Made by a program: the position numbers and the translations under genes
Shown here: piece by piece, positions 17,451-27,038 of the stretch
How the letters are laid out: each line of letters opens with the position of its first letter
Position numbering within the stretch: position 1 is the first letter of the stretch
The notes under the pieces: generated by a model
Told to the model about the DNA's origin: nothing
Seen by the model: only the letters and a program-made list of their open reading frames with translations
Databases searched by the model: none
Assembly (NCBI RefSeq): GCF_000017405.1
Contig: NC_009670.1
Coordinates: 37,492 to 101,491 of the forward strand
Reading direction: 5' to 3'
From: Brucella anthropi ATCC 49188
GTDB lineage: Bacteria > Pseudomonadota > Alphaproteobacteria > Rhizobiales > Rhizobiaceae
DNA: 64,000 nt

Positions 17451-20400
17451 TTGGGCATCCAGACACGAACAAGCGAAAGGAGTTTGTCGACATCAAGTGG
17501 TTTGGCCATATAATCATTTGCACCGGCCTCGATGCAACGCTGCTGGTCATCCGGCATTGCCTTGGCAGTAAGTGTGATGATGGGAAGTTTCTTCCACGCC
17601 GGGTTTTCACGGATCTTCCGGGTGGCGGCGAGGCCATCCATGACTGGCATCATGATATCCATCAAAACAATATCAATAGCGGTTGATTCACTGGCCTGGC
17701 TCTTCGACAATGCATCAAGTGCCTCGCGTCCGTTACGCGCGATAATGACTTCCGCGCCCCGGGGCTCAAGAATGTTGGTGAGGGCATAGATATTGCGGAT
17801 ATCATCTTCAACAACAAGAATTCTGCGACCTTCAAGAAGCGCATCGCGATGGCGGGCTTTCTGGATCATTTTTTGCTGCTCGGGCGGCAGTTCTGAAATG
17901 ACCTGATGCAGAAAAAGACTGACTTCATCGAGAAGGCGCTCGGGCGATTTTGCGCCTTTGATGATGATGGACTTGGAGTAACGGCGCAGCTTTTGCTCAT
18001 TTTCCGCTGAAAGCTCCCGGCCGGTATAAACAATAACCGGCGGGAACGAGTAAATGTTTTCCTGGCTGAGAGTTTCGAGCAACGCAAAGCCGGAAGTGTC
18101 AGGCAGCGAAAGGTCGAGAACCATGCAATCAAAGGTCTGCTCGCGAAGGAGGTTCAGACATTCCGCAGCGCTCGCTGCCGTAAAGGTCTCGACGTCCCCG
18201 GAGCCAAGCAGATTGGCAACCGCCTCTCGATGGTTCTTGTCATCTTCCACAATCAGGACGCGGTTCGCACGCCGGGACAGCTTTTTCTCAAGTCTGGCCA
18301 GAACATCGACAATTTGTTCGCGGCTGACGGGCTTGCGGAGATAACCGACAGCGCCCAGCGAGATCGCGGTCCGTGTATGATCGCCTGCAGAAATGACGTG
18401 GACCGGGATATGCCGGGTGCGAACGTCATTTTTCAAGCCGTCCAATACCGAAAGTCCCGACTGATCGGGCAGTCCAACATCGAGTACGATCGCGTTTGGC
18501 GAAAATTCACGCGCGGTTTTGACAGCCTCCTCTGCGGTGCGCGCGACAACACAATGAAAACCCATTTCCCGGGAGAGATCGCGGACAATCTCTGCAAATG
18601 TCTCATCGTCTTCAATGACGAGGAGTACCCGCTTGTCTCCCCCAATCTCCTCGCGATCATCTGAAAGCTGGCGCGCAAGTGCCGCCTCTGACACCGCCCC
18701 AGGCATCTCACCAGGGCTTCTCGTCGGCAAAAAGGACGAAGTGGTTGGAGAAACGTCTCTGGCAGACATTTGCCTTAAGGGCAACGTAACCGAAAAGCGG
18801 CTGCCCTGTCCGGGCTTGCTCTCGACTGCGATAGTTCCTGCAAGAAGGCGCACAAGCTGCCGCGAAATCGAAAGGCCCAGACCGGTGCCGCCAAATCTCC
18901 GGCTAATCGTGCTATCAGCCTGATGAAACGCCTCAAAAATGCTGTTGAGCTGATCTTCGGCAATACCGATACCACTGTCGGCAACCGAAAACACAATCTT
19001 GTCGGAGCCTTGCGGCCGGACCGATAGCTCCACTTTACCCTTTTCGGTGAATTTGATTGCATTGGAGATCAGATTTTTGAGGATTTGCTCGAGTCGTCGC
19101 GGATCGGTCTCGAACGTTTTGGGCAGATGCTCGTCGAGCGAGATGATGAATTCAAGCTGTTTTTCGCTTGCGACAGGCTCGAACATTTGCCGCAGTCCGT
19201 TTGTCAGACGGACGACCGATGCCTCCTCAGGCTGTATCTCAACATGTCCGGCTTCAATTTTTGAAAGATCGAGAATATCGTTGATTAGATTGAGCAGGTC
19301 ATTCCCTGACGACTGGATTGTCCGTGCGTACTTGACCTGTTCGTCCGTCAGGTTTTCATGCGGATTATCGGCCAGCAACTTCGCCAGAATGAGCGAAGAG
19401 TTAAGCGGCGTACGTAGTTCGTGCGACATATTTGCGAGGAAGTCAGACTTATACTGGCTTGAACGCTCAAGCTCAGCGGCTTTCAGCTGAACCGATGCAT
19501 TTGCCCTCTCAAGATCGGATCGCTGAATTTCGAGCTGATTTGCCTGCTCTTCAAGCTGAGTGTTTGTCTGCTCGAGCTCTGCCGCCTGTAGCTCGAGCCG
19601 CAACTGCGATTCCTTGAGAACACGACTTTGCTCTTCAAGTTCCTCATTGTTGACGCGCAATTCCTCGCCCTGCGCTTGCAGCTCTTCCGACTGTTGCTGG
19701 GTTTCCTCCAGAAGGTTCTGCAATTCGCCCCGATAGGATGCAGCTTGCACACTCAGTCCTATTGCTTCGGAAGCTTGCTTTAAAAGCGAGAGAACCTTCT
19801 CATCCACGGGCTTGAGAAAACCCATTTCCAGCACGGCATTGGTTGAGCCTTCAACCACAGCGGGCAAGATGACGAGATATTTCGGCTTGTCCTGACCTAA
19901 AGCGGAACCGAAAGAGAGATAGCCATCAGGCACGTCATCGAGAACGATCAGGCTTCCCTGCGTCGACGCTTGCCCGAGCAGGCCTTCGCGACCGACAAAC
20001 TCTAGGGGAACGGATTTGATGTCCGGGATTCCATAGACAGCCGTACGTCGGTAGTGACCGCGCACTCCACTAAAGAAGGCTCCCGCCACGGCACCGGTGT
20101 ATGCGACGAGGTAGTCCAGAATATTTTCGCCGAGCTCATCAATCCGCTGGTCTCCCATCATGGCGGATCCCAGGCCGATTTTTCCTGTTTGCAACCATTC
20201 TTCGCGCGAACGGCTGATTGCAGCCTTGCCCAGAAGATAACCGATCACCACCGTTAGCAGAATTCCAAGAGCGGCAGTTAGCACAGTACTAATCAATGCC
20301 TGCTGCTGTGCGCTGTCCATCTCTGCAAGGCGACTGGTTCGAACCTCGTTTTCAGTCTGGGACATAGCGTCAACCAGGCCCCGGATAGCATCCATCTCGA

Positions 20401-20872
20401 CTTTACCACGATCAGAACGGACGAGGTCGAGCGCTGCGCTCAATCCCTGTGTTTTTCGCAGATCGATCGTTTGGGCCATTTCATCGAGCTTTGCCGCGAT
20501 GCGCTGCTTCAGAAAGCCTAGCCGGTCCCTCTGGCCGACATTGTCACGCGTCCTTTCAGCAACTTTTTCAAATTCAATCGCAATCGCGCCGCGCGCATTC
20601 AGGTAAGGACCGAGATAACCGTCTTCGCCCGTCAGAAGGTAACCTCGCTGGCCCGTTTCTGCGTCCTGAAGTTGTAAAAGCAGGTTTTTAAGGGAGACAA
20701 TCGCGCGATGTGTTTCAACAATTTTCTGATTGGCAACACGTATACTTTGCGTGTTCAGATAGGCGACCAAACCACTTCCGACGAAAAAAAGAACGGCAGC
20801 AATCAAACCAATCAGTATGCCTGGCGCAAAACCAAACATGCCCATGAAAGGCCTGCGTTGGGTGGAATTCAT
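17447..20872 (-). CDS. Membrane hybrid sensor kinase: CHASE3, GAF-like, HisKA, HATPase and three receivers
   Basis: First gene of the signalling operon, 1141 aa. Transmembrane helices at about 17-39 and 192-214 enclose a CHASE3 sensor region with the signature DAETGQRGYLLTGEDGYL. A GAF-like domain (about 245-380) and a Gln/Glu-rich coiled coil (385-475) follow. The kinase core has His484 (NMSHELRTPLN), N-box Asn604 and GTGLGLSIS. Three receivers have acceptor aspartates at about 798, 920 and 1072. Start chosen at the ATG giving a short polar N-terminus before the first helix. The coiled coil probably couples CHASE3 and GAF signals to the kinase; ligand unknown. Confidence 0.93.
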   Translation of the reverse strand: MNSTQRRPFMGMFGFAPGILIGLIAAVLFFVGSGLVAYLNTQSIRVANQKIVETHRAIVSLKNLLLQLQDAETGQRGYLLTGEDGYLGPYLNARGAIAIEFEKVAERTRDNVGQRDRLGFLKQRIAAKLDEMAQTIDLRKTQGLSAALDLVRSDRGKVEMDAIRGLVDAMSQTENEVRTSRLAEMDSAQQQALISTVLTAALGILLTVVIGYLLGKAAISRSREEWLQTGKIGLGSAMMGDQRIDELGENILDYLVAYTGAVAGAFFSGVRGHYRRTAVYGIPDIKSVPLEFVGREGLLGQASTQGSLIVLDDVPDGYLSFGSALGQDKPKYLVILPAVVEGSTNAVLEMGFLKPVDEKVLSLLKQASEAIGLSVQAASYRGELQNLLEETQQQSEELQAQGEELRVNNEELEEQSRVLKESQLRLELQAAELEQTNTQLEEQANQLEIQRSDLERANASVQLKAAELERSSQYKSDFLANMSHELRTPLNSSLILAKLLADNPHENLTDEQVKYARTIQSSGNDLLNLINDILDLSKIEAGHVEIQPEEASVVRLTNGLRQMFEPVASEKQLEFIISLDEHLPKTFETDPRRLEQILKNLISNAIKFTEKGKVELSVRPQGSDKIVFSVADSGIGIAEDQLNSIFEAFHQADSTISRRFGGTGLGLSISRQLVRLLAGTIAVESKPGQGSRFSVTLPLRQMSARDVSPTTSSFLPTRSPGEMPGAVSEAALARQLSDDREEIGGDKRVLLVIEDDETFAEIVRDLSREMGFHCVVARTAEEAVKTAREFSPNAIVLDVGLPDQSGLSVLDGLKNDVRTRHIPVHVISAGDHTRTAISLGAVGYLRKPVSREQIVDVLARLEKKLSRRANRVLIVEDDKNHREAVANLLGSGDVETFTAASAAECLNLLREQTFDCMVLDLSLPDTSGFALLETLSQENIYSFPPVIVYTGRELSAENEQKLRRYSKSIIIKGAKSPERLLDEVSLFLHQVISELPPEQQKMIQKARHRDALLEGRRILVVEDDIRNIYALTNILEPRGAEVIIARNGREALDALSKSQASESTAIDIVLMDIMMPVMDGLAATRKIRENPAWKKLPIITLTAKAMPDDQQRCIEAGANDYMAKPLDVDKLLSLVRVWMPK

Positions 20873-21230
20873 AACTGGCTCACTGCAAGAGAAAAAGAAG
20901 GAGTGGAAGGCGCACGGCCCCTATCGAGCCAATTAACTATACATCGCACGAAATCACTTCTTTATCATCAGCAAACATGATTCTTGTCCCTAGGCACTAC
21001 GCCAAAAAATAGCTTATATCGGGTACCGCGTCCGTGCACTAGTGGACTTAATGGGCCTTGGGTTCGACTTGCTTGCGGCGTTTTGACCGCTGTTCGCAGC
21101 TTGAACCCGTGTTCAGATAAATGTCCCGACTATTCCCCCGGCCAATGCCCGTATGCAAACGAGCTCATCTGGAATGCAGCCAAGTATCTAAGGTTGCCCG
21201 AGCAACAGGTGAAATGCCGCAGCGAGCAGA
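20873..21230. other. Intergenic region upstream of the signalling operon
   Basis: Contains the upstream region of the hybrid kinase gene, AT-rich near 20930-20990, but no EcfG-like motif that I can find. Plus-strand frames here have no recognisable content; one ends in LPEQQVKCRSEQ but lacks a plausible start. Confidence 0.4.
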
Positions 21231-21323
21231 TCAGTCACCGTCCATTTCATTCCAAATGGTAAATCCGATAAGGCCAGTCATTGTGAAAACCATCGTGCCG
21301 TAGAACCAATAAAACCAAACCAT
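21231..21323 (-). CDS. Tiny Trp-rich membrane protein, 30 aa (paralogue of the one at 12256-12342)
   Basis: From the ATG at 21323 the product has an aromatic N-terminus (MVWFYWFYGTMVF), a hydrophobic stretch with GLIGFTIW and a short acidic tail ending at the TGA at 21231. A GGAGGTG ribosome site lies 4 bases before the ATG. It aligns end-to-end with the 28-residue protein at 12256-12342 (shared WF, GT, LIGF and IW positions). It has a near-perfect EcfG-type promoter 20 bases upstream. Too short for standard gene calling; function unknown. Confidence 0.62.
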   Translation of the reverse strand: MVWFYWFYGTMVFTMTGLIGFTIWNEMDGD

Positions 21324-21342
21324 TGTGCACCTCCAGCGATAT

Positions 21343-21367
21343 AACGCTTTGCGTGAAAAAAGGTTCT
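21343..21367 (-). promoter_or_regulatory. Candidate EcfG-type promoter for the 30-aa membrane protein
   Basis: On the minus strand: AGAAC, 16 bases, CGTT. The -10 box is perfect and the -35 box differs in one base from GGAAC. It would start transcription about 10-15 bases before the ATG at 21323. Confidence 0.5.
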
Positions 21368-21497
21368 TCAGCAATGTTCGAAGTTCGACTTCGCGGAGAA
21401 GTTAAGCTAAACATGGCGTCAAGCATGAAAAGCCATCTGGCATGAGCGGTTGCACTGATCAAGAGTGGAGTTCTCCCCATTTCACCGGACAAGTCGG

Positions 21498-21858
21498 CTA
21501 GTTTGATTTAACCCTGATGAACTGCCGAGGGGAAGCTATCTCGAGCGCAAAATGAGAATGTATTTGGTTGTAATCTTCGATCCATCCGTGGATGAGCGCG
21601 GAGCGCAGTTTCGGCGTCCGGTAGAGCTGATATGTGGATATAATCCCGCTTCGGGGTTTTAACGAAGGCTTCTGACATGCCGTTCGAGTGCGGGCTAGCC
21701 ACTGGCGTAAGCAGGGCGTCAAATTGATCGCCTGAGCGAACAGCCTCGTGTTCCTTGCTGTGTAGGCCGAACCATTGTCGGAGAGACAACGTGGTCGAAA
21801 ATCGCCTTAAATCGATTTAGATGCAGGACGGTCTATTGACCGAGGAAATGGCTCGGAC
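21498..21858 (-). pseudogene. IS3-family transposase remnant with several frameshifts
   Basis: Piecing three frames together gives an IS3-family (IS2-like) catalytic end: LSDNGSAYTARNTRLFAQAI, then TPVASPHSNGMSEAFVKT, then HGWIEDYNQIHSHFALEIAS and PRQFIRVKSN. At least two frameshifts separate these pieces, and the upstream half is missing or unrecognisable. The IS66 element was inserted next to it, so this older copy was the target of the younger insertion. Confidence 0.75.
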
Positions 21859-21902
21859 GTAACGTCCCGATTGCTGCCGCCTTTTGAACCAAGGCCTCGT
21901 GG

Positions 21903-21946
21903 CATAAGACACGTGTTTAACGACGTCGTTAGCGACGTGTCTTATG
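21903..21946. repeat. 44-bp near-perfect palindrome near the left end of IS66
   Basis: The outer 12 bases CATAAGACACGT pair perfectly with ACGTGTCTTATG, and the centre AACGACGTCGTT is itself a perfect palindrome; only 3 of 22 pairs mismatch. It lies between the left inverted repeat and the tnpA start (21957). It could fold into a stable hairpin in the tnpA leader or serve as a binding site for TnpA or a host factor. Confidence 0.8.
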
Positions 21947-21956
21947 CGAGGATTGG

Positions 21957-22331
21957 ATGCGAGTTGAGGTTCTTGGCGCGGAACGGCGTCGTCGCTGGGG
22001 CGATCAGAAGAAACTGGATATCGTCATGTCGATTGGGATCGGCGGTGCGACGGTCACGGATGTGGCTCAGCGGTACGATGTGACCCGTCAGCAGATTTAC
22101 ACATGGCGACGGGAACTGAAGAAGAAGGGTCTTCTGCTCTCTTCGCGGGAAGCCGTATTTCTTCCTGTTGATATGGGTAGTGAGCAGATCCCTTCTGGGG
22201 TTAGCGATGACGCTGATGCTTCGTCCTCAATGATTGAATTGCACTTGCGCTGCGGTCGCAGCCTTCGTTTCACGAGCACGCTGGAGGATACGGTGCTGGC
22301 ACGGCTCATCCGGACGGTGGAACAGGCATGA
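21957..22331 (+). CDS. tnpA: IS66 accessory protein TnpA
   Basis: A 124-residue helix-turn-helix protein (VMSIGIGGATVTDVAQRYDV followed by TRQQIYTWRRELKKKG), the usual first frame of IS66 elements, needed for transposition with TnpB and TnpC. It overlaps tnpB by 4 bases. Confidence 0.9.
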   Translation: MRVEVLGAERRRRWGDQKKLDIVMSIGIGGATVTDVAQRYDVTRQQIYTWRRELKKKGLLLSSREAVFLPVDMGSEQIPSGVSDDADASSSMIELHLRCGRSLRFTSTLEDTVLARLIRTVEQA

Positions 22332-22675
22332 TTGGACCGGGCACTGGCGTTCGGGTTTACCTTGCCTGCGGCGTGACAGATATGAGGAAAGGTATTGAGG
22401 GCCTTTCGATGTTGGCGCAGGATGTCTTGCGCCAGAAGCCGACAGGTGGAGCTGTCTTCGCCTTTCGCGGGCGGCGTGGTGATCGGGTGAAGCTGTTGTA
22501 TTTTGATGGCCAGGGATTTTGCCTTTACTATAAAATCCTGCAGAAAGGGCGTTTCCCCTGGCCTTCAGCGGCCGATGGGACGGCTCGACTGACAGCAGCG
22601 CAGCTGGCGATGCTATGGGAAGGAATAGATTGGAGACGTCCGGACTGGGGTGCTCCGCCCGCCCGCGTCGGTTGA
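22328..22675 (+). CDS. tnpB: IS66 accessory protein TnpB (Orf2)
   Basis: A 115-residue protein with the IS66 Orf2 pattern: VYLACGVTDMRKGIEGLSML, then FAFRGRRGDRVKLLYFDGQG and a Trp-rich C-terminus. Its ATG overlaps the tnpA stop by 4 bases. Confidence 0.93.
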   Translation: MIGPGTGVRVYLACGVTDMRKGIEGLSMLAQDVLRQKPTGGAVFAFRGRRGDRVKLLYFDGQGFCLYYKILQKGRFPWPSAADGTARLTAAQLAMLWEGIDWRRPDWGAPPARVG

Positions 22676-22738
22676 TTTTATCTTACTGAAACTACTTGTT
22701 TTTATGGCGTTCTGTCCTGACTTATGCTAGTCAGGATC

Positions 22739-24361
22739 ATGTCGAATGCGAGCTCAATTTTTCCTGATGATCCAGCCTTTCTGAAGGCAATAATCACCGC
22801 CTTGCAGGCGGAGAATGCGAAGATGTCGGCGGCGTTGAAAGCACACGATCACCTGATCCAGGGTCTGAGGCTACGCATTGCGCGATTGAAGAAACAGGTC
22901 TTCGGCAAGTCTTCTGAAAAAATCGAGCGGGAAATTGCGCAACTGGAACTGGCGCTGGAGGATCTGTTGATTGCCAGCGCCGAGCATGAGGCCGGGCCCG
23001 TCGAAGAGCTTGAAAACGATACGGCTTGCGGTCCGGAGGAGACTTTAAAGCCCAAGTCATCACGTCGGCGTCCACGTGTGTCGGAAAATGCTGTTCGCGA
23101 ACGTCGTGAACTGGATCCCGGTCATTGCTGTCCTGCGTGCGGAGGCGAGTTGCGTTTTGTTGGAGAGGATGTCAGCGAAATCCTCGACATGATCGCAGCG
23201 ACGATGAAGGTCATCGAGATCGCCAGGCCAAAGAAGTCATGCCGTTGCTGTGAGAAGATGGTGCAGGTTCCTGCTCCCAGCCGCCCGATACCGGGCAGTA
23301 TGGCTGGTGCCGGGCTTCTGGCCTATATTCTGGTCTCCAAATTCGATGATCATCTGCCGCTCTATCGCCTCAACGAGATATTCGCGCGGATGGGGGCCGA
23401 TATACCTGACAGCACACTGGTGGATTGGTGCGGTCGTGCCATGCAGGTGCTCCGTCCGCTGATCGAGCGCATTGAGATTGAGATCATGAAAAGCGATCTC
23501 CTCCATGCTGACGATACGCCGATCCGGGTGCTGGATCGCTCATTGCGCGACAAGGGATTGGGCAAAGGTGTGAAGAAGGGCAGGATCTGGACATATGTCC
23601 GCGATCAGCGTCCATGGGCAGGTAGTGCGCCACCAGGTGCGGTTTATTACTTCGCGCCCGACTGGAAGGAAGAGCACGTTCATCGCCATCTCGAAAAGGC
23701 GAGTGGCATTCTTCAGGCCGATGGCTACAAAGGCTATACGAAGCTATATGAGCCGGGATCGGACGGAAAGCGTCGGTTCTGGGAAGCTTCATGCTGGGCG
23801 CATTGGCGGCGTGACTTTCATGACATCTGGACCGCGAACAAATCCGGGATTGCGCGCGAGGCTCTCGATCGGATCGGTGCGCTGTATGATATCGAACGGG
23901 ATATTGTAGGCCGGCCCGCCGATGTACGGCTCGCCACGCGTCAAAAGCACAGCAAGCCAAAGATCGATGAACTGCACGCATGGGCAGAAAAGCAGTTGCT
24001 TCGCATTCCGGGAAAAAGCGAACTTGCGAAAGCTTTGCGCTATGGGCTGAGCAGATGGCCGTCACTCTGCCTGTTCCTGGAGGACGGACGCGTGGCCATG
24101 GACAACAACGCTGCGGAACGAGCCCTCAGACCGATAGGAGTAGGACGCCGGAATTGGTTGTTCGCAGGCGCTGACACCGGCGCGGAAACCTTGGCACGCG
24201 CCATGACGATCATTGAAACAGCGAAGATGAACGGCATCAACCCGCAAGCTTATCTGGCCGATGTGCTCGACCGCATTCACGACCACAAGATCAATCGGCT
24301 CGATGAGTTGCTCCCGTGGAATTGGAAGCCCCTCGCAGCTGAACATGCAAAGGCAGCCTGA
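22739..24361 (+). CDS. tnpC: IS66 transposase TnpC
   Basis: DDE transposase of IS66, about 540 aa from the ATG at 22739 (an ATG five codons earlier is possible). Visible features are an N-terminal leucine-zipper-like helix, a zinc-binding CCPACGGEL and CRCCEKMVQ pair, the catalytic block [13 protein letters not shown], the middle [14 protein letters not shown] and the C-terminal [22 protein letters not shown]. No interruption is seen. Confidence 0.94.
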   Translation: MSNASSIFPDDPAFLKAIITALQAENAKMSAALKAHDHLIQGLRLRIARLKKQVFGKSSEKIEREIAQLELALEDLLIASAEHEAGPVEELENDTACGPEETLKPKSSRRRPRVSENAVRERRELDPGHCCPACGGELRFVGEDVSEILDMIAATMKVIEIARPKKSCRCCEKMVQVPAPSRPIPGSMAGAGLLAYILVSKFDDHLPLYRLNEIFARMGADIPDSTLVDWCGRAMQVLRPLIERIEIEIMKSDLLHADDTPIRVLDRSLRDKGLGKGVKKGRIWTYVRDQRPWAGSAPPGAVYYFAPDWKEEHVHRHLEKASGILQADGYKGYTKLYEPGSDGKRRFWEASCWAHWRRDFHDIWTANKSGIAREALDRIGALYDIERDIVGRPADVRLATRQKHSKPKIDELHAWAEKQLLRIPGKSELAKALRYGLSRWPSLCLFLEDGRVAMDNNAAERALRPIGVGRRNWLFAGADTGAETLARAMTIIETAKMNGINPQAYLADVLDRIHDHKINRLDELLPWNWKPLAAEHAKAA

Positions 24362-24656
24362 TGACCACGGTCAGATTTGTTTACACGCTCGACTATGTCG
24401 CCGAAATGCTCGAAGAGGATGTCGATCTTCTTCAGGCGATCATCTACAATGATGACAACTTGACCTATGGCAATATCATCAGTGTCGTGACCGGAGACGA
24501 CCAGTCTACAAGCGCCCTGACGGACGACGGCATTGATGAGCTAAGACAGATGCTGGCTGACGCCCGTAAATCAGTCCAAAATGGCAAGAATTCCTCGAAT
24601 GCTTTGTCGATGACGAAGAGATCGTCGCCCGCCTCAAGACATATTCACCACGGTAA
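24361..24656 (+). pseudogene. Fourth IS66 frame, small conserved protein broken by one frameshift
   Basis: It begins at the ATG overlapping the tnpC stop ([20 protein letters not shown]) and reads in frame to about 24575. The rest of a protein-like sequence, KWQEFLECFVDDEEIVARLK ending in TYSPR at the TAA at 24654, is in another frame, so one base has been lost or gained near 24575-24590. The unshifted frame runs on past the IS end into unrelated sequence. Similar small frames follow tnpC in some rhizobial IS66 elements; function unknown. Confidence 0.65.
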
Positions 24657-24853
24657 CAATCGGGCGGTTACGCTCGGACCATCTAGGATCGATCTTTCTC
24701 GACCAAATTCAAGAAAAATAGAATGATGTTGTAAGGGATCGAGCGACTTCCAGCCGCCCGATCCGATTTTAAGATTCAAAGTTGTCCGGCTCAGATCGGA
24801 CCGTTTTGTATTTAGTTTCGAAACATCTCTTCACATCAGCGGCGACCGTAAAA

Positions 24854-26968
24854 TCAAAGTTTGACCACATCTTCCCTCGCCCATAGCCGGAGCTTGCGGC
24901 AAGATGCAACAAACTCCTTGGCTGCCTGTGCATTGTCGAGCGGAATAAGTCCTTCGTCCATTTCGGGTTCGATACCGGCCTTGGCAAGCAACGGCATTGC
25001 GCCTGCGGTAAAGCCAATGAACTTGCAGTGCGCGAACGCATCGGCAACAAAGTCCCGCGCTGTGGACTCGCCGATGAGCTGGTTGGCCGATTCTTCACAC
25101 AACACAAGGGCTACAGCATCGAACAATACGGATGGACCGCCGTCAATCATATGGTCGGCCTCCATCCATTCGCCGCCGGAAGCTTCGAACCCTCCGACCG
25201 TTGGTGCGACCAACTCCACCATGGCACCTTCCTCATCGGCGGCGTGCCGGATACCCTTGAGTACCTGCGCATCCGTGCCATTGGCAACGAGCACTCCGAT
25301 CTTTCTGCCCTTGAAGCTGCCGGGTCCGTTCTCAATAATGCTAAGTGCAGGAGACGGAGCAAGATCGTCACGCACGGGCACCATCGCATCCGCGGCCTTA
25401 GGCATCTTGCGGATGCCGAGCTTACCGGCGACCGTTTCCGCGAGGTTGGCATCGATGTTCAGCAAATGTGACACAATACGCTCGCGGATCACAGGTGTTT
25501 CCACCTTCGATAGCTCGAAGGTCAGTGCCATCGCAATATGCTTCTGTTCCGTCGCGGTCTGGCTCGAATAAAACTGACGCGCCTGGCTGTAATGGTCGGC
25601 GAAGCTCTCCGGTCGGAGGCGAACTTTCTGTCCGTCTTCCTGCGCGGCAAACGACCGGAACCCACGATTTGGGTCAGGCCTCGAGCCTTCGCCCCATGAA
25701 TTAGGCTGGTAGTTTGCGCGTCCGACAGGATTGCGCATCGCCATATGGCCGTCCTGCTGGAAATGATGGAACGGACATTTAGGCGCGTTTATCGGAATAT
25801 GGGTAAAGTTAGGACTACCAAGTCTCTTCAACTGCGTGTCGAGGTAAGAAAAATTCCGTCCCTGCAGCAATGGGTCGTTGGAGAAATCGATGCCGGGAGG
25901 GACGTTCTGCGTCATGAACGCAACCTGTTCCGTTTCGGCAAAAAAGTTGTCTGGCATACGATCAAGTACCAGCCGCCCGACTGGGATAGGCTTAATAATT
26001 TCTTCGGGAATGAGCTTTGTCGGATCGAGCACATCGAAATCGAAGCTGTCGGCGAAGTCCTGATCGAAGAGCTGGACGCACAGTTCCCATTCAGGGAAGT
26101 CGCCAGCTTGTATCGCAGTCCACAGATCGCGCCTGTGAAAGTCCGGATCCGCACCGTTGATTTTCACCGCCTCGTTCCAGACAACGGATTGGAGACCAAG
26201 TTTTGGCTTCCAGATGAATTTGACGAAAGTCGACTTGTCCTTGGCATTCACGAAGCGAAAGGTATGAACCCCAAACCCCTCCATGAAGCGGAAGGAGCGC
26301 GGAATTGCACGATCCGACATGACCCACATGATCATGTGCATGGATTCCGGTGTCAGACCGATGAAATCCCAGAAATTATCGTGTGCAGATTGCGCCTGAG
26401 GAAAAGCCCGGTCCGGTTCCTCCTTGACGGCATGAACCATATCGGGAAATCGAATGGCATCCTGGATGAAGAAGACAGGAATATTATTGCCTACGAGATC
26501 CCAGTTGCCTTCCTTGGTGTAAATCTTAACGGCGAAGCCGCGCACATCGCGAGCAAGATCGAACGACCCTTTCGATCCTGCGACGGTGGAAAACCGGACG
26601 AAAACTGGCATTTTTTCGCCAACCCGTTGAAAAATGTCGGCCCGCGTATATTCCTCAAGCGACTTCGTCGTCTCGAAATAGCCATGCGCGCCATAGCCTC
26701 GGGCATGGACAACGCGTTCAGGAATACGCTCGTGGTCGAAGTGAAAGATCTTTTCCCGAAAATGAAAATCCTCAATCAGCGTAGGACCTCGATCGCCGAC
26801 CTTGAGCGTATTGAGGTCATCCGATACTGGCCCCCCTTGGGCGGTCGTCATGATTTGGGTCTTGTCGTCGGCGAGTTGATGAAGGTCTCCGCCTTGACCT
26901 GCGTCGAGCTTCTGATCATGAAGCTTGAGCGACTTCCGTCCATTTGTGGCCTTGTTGCTGGCTGACAT
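24854..26968 (-). CDS. katE: Large-subunit catalase with C-terminal flavodoxin-like domain
   Basis: HPII-type monofunctional catalase that decomposes hydrogen peroxide, 704 aa from the ATG at 26968 (GGAG 7 bases upstream; a TTG four codons earlier is less likely). The catalytic His88 is in [12 protein letters not shown] and Asn161 in [13 protein letters not shown]; the heme-ligand tyrosine region is [13 protein letters not shown]. Residues about 545-700 form the DJ-1/GATase-like domain of large catalases ([19 protein letters not shown]). It follows the YciF gene on the same strand, with a hairpin in between. Confidence 0.95.
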   Translation of the reverse strand: MSASNKATNGRKSLKLHDQKLDAGQGGDLHQLADDKTQIMTTAQGGPVSDDLNTLKVGDRGPTLIEDFHFREKIFHFDHERIPERVVHARGYGAHGYFETTKSLEEYTRADIFQRVGEKMPVFVRFSTVAGSKGSFDLARDVRGFAVKIYTKEGNWDLVGNNIPVFFIQDAIRFPDMVHAVKEEPDRAFPQAQSAHDNFWDFIGLTPESMHMIMWVMSDRAIPRSFRFMEGFGVHTFRFVNAKDKSTFVKFIWKPKLGLQSVVWNEAVKINGADPDFHRRDLWTAIQAGDFPEWELCVQLFDQDFADSFDFDVLDPTKLIPEEIIKPIPVGRLVLDRMPDNFFAETEQVAFMTQNVPPGIDFSNDPLLQGRNFSYLDTQLKRLGSPNFTHIPINAPKCPFHHFQQDGHMAMRNPVGRANYQPNSWGEGSRPDPNRGFRSFAAQEDGQKVRLRPESFADHYSQARQFYSSQTATEQKHIAMALTFELSKVETPVIRERIVSHLLNIDANLAETVAGKLGIRKMPKAADAMVPVRDDLAPSPALSIIENGPGSFKGRKIGVLVANGTDAQVLKGIRHAADEEGAMVELVAPTVGGFEASGGEWMEADHMIDGGPSVLFDAVALVLCEESANQLIGESTARDFVADAFAHCKFIGFTAGAMPLLAKAGIEPEMDEGLIPLDNAQAAKEFVASCRKLRLWAREDVVKL

Positions 26969-27007
26969 GGCTGGCTCCAATTCTTTCGCGATCTATGTTC
27001 AAATGAA

Positions 27008-27029
27008 AAGGGTGCCACTCGGCACCCTT
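27008..27029 (-). terminator. Hairpin between yciF-type gene and katE
   Basis: AAGGGTGCC and GGCACCCTT make a perfect 9-bp stem with a 4-base loop, followed on the minus strand by TTTCATTTG. It lies between the ferritin-like gene and katE on the same strand. Only about 40 bases separate it from katE, so partial read-through or a promoter inside the upstream gene must supply katE. Confidence 0.6.
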
Positions 27030-27038
27030 AGCTGATGA

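Larger units (their letters stand above)
21859..24671. mobile_element. IS66-family insertion sequence with 8-bp target duplication (2813 bp)
   Basis: The left end reads GTAACGTCCCGATTGCTGCC and the right end, complemented, GTAACCGCCCGATTGTTACC, giving imperfect inverted repeats typical of IS66. The flanking bases 21851-21858 and 24672-24679 are both GCTCGGAC, a perfect 8-bp direct repeat as expected for this family. Inside are tnpA, tnpB, tnpC and a fourth small frame. This is the best-defined element in the window and probably a recent insertion. Confidence 0.95.

Noticed and set aside
25745..26965. Long plus-strand frame (406 codons) opposite katE
   Set aside because: It is the antisense shadow of a clear catalase; it has no family-like content and no ribosome site.
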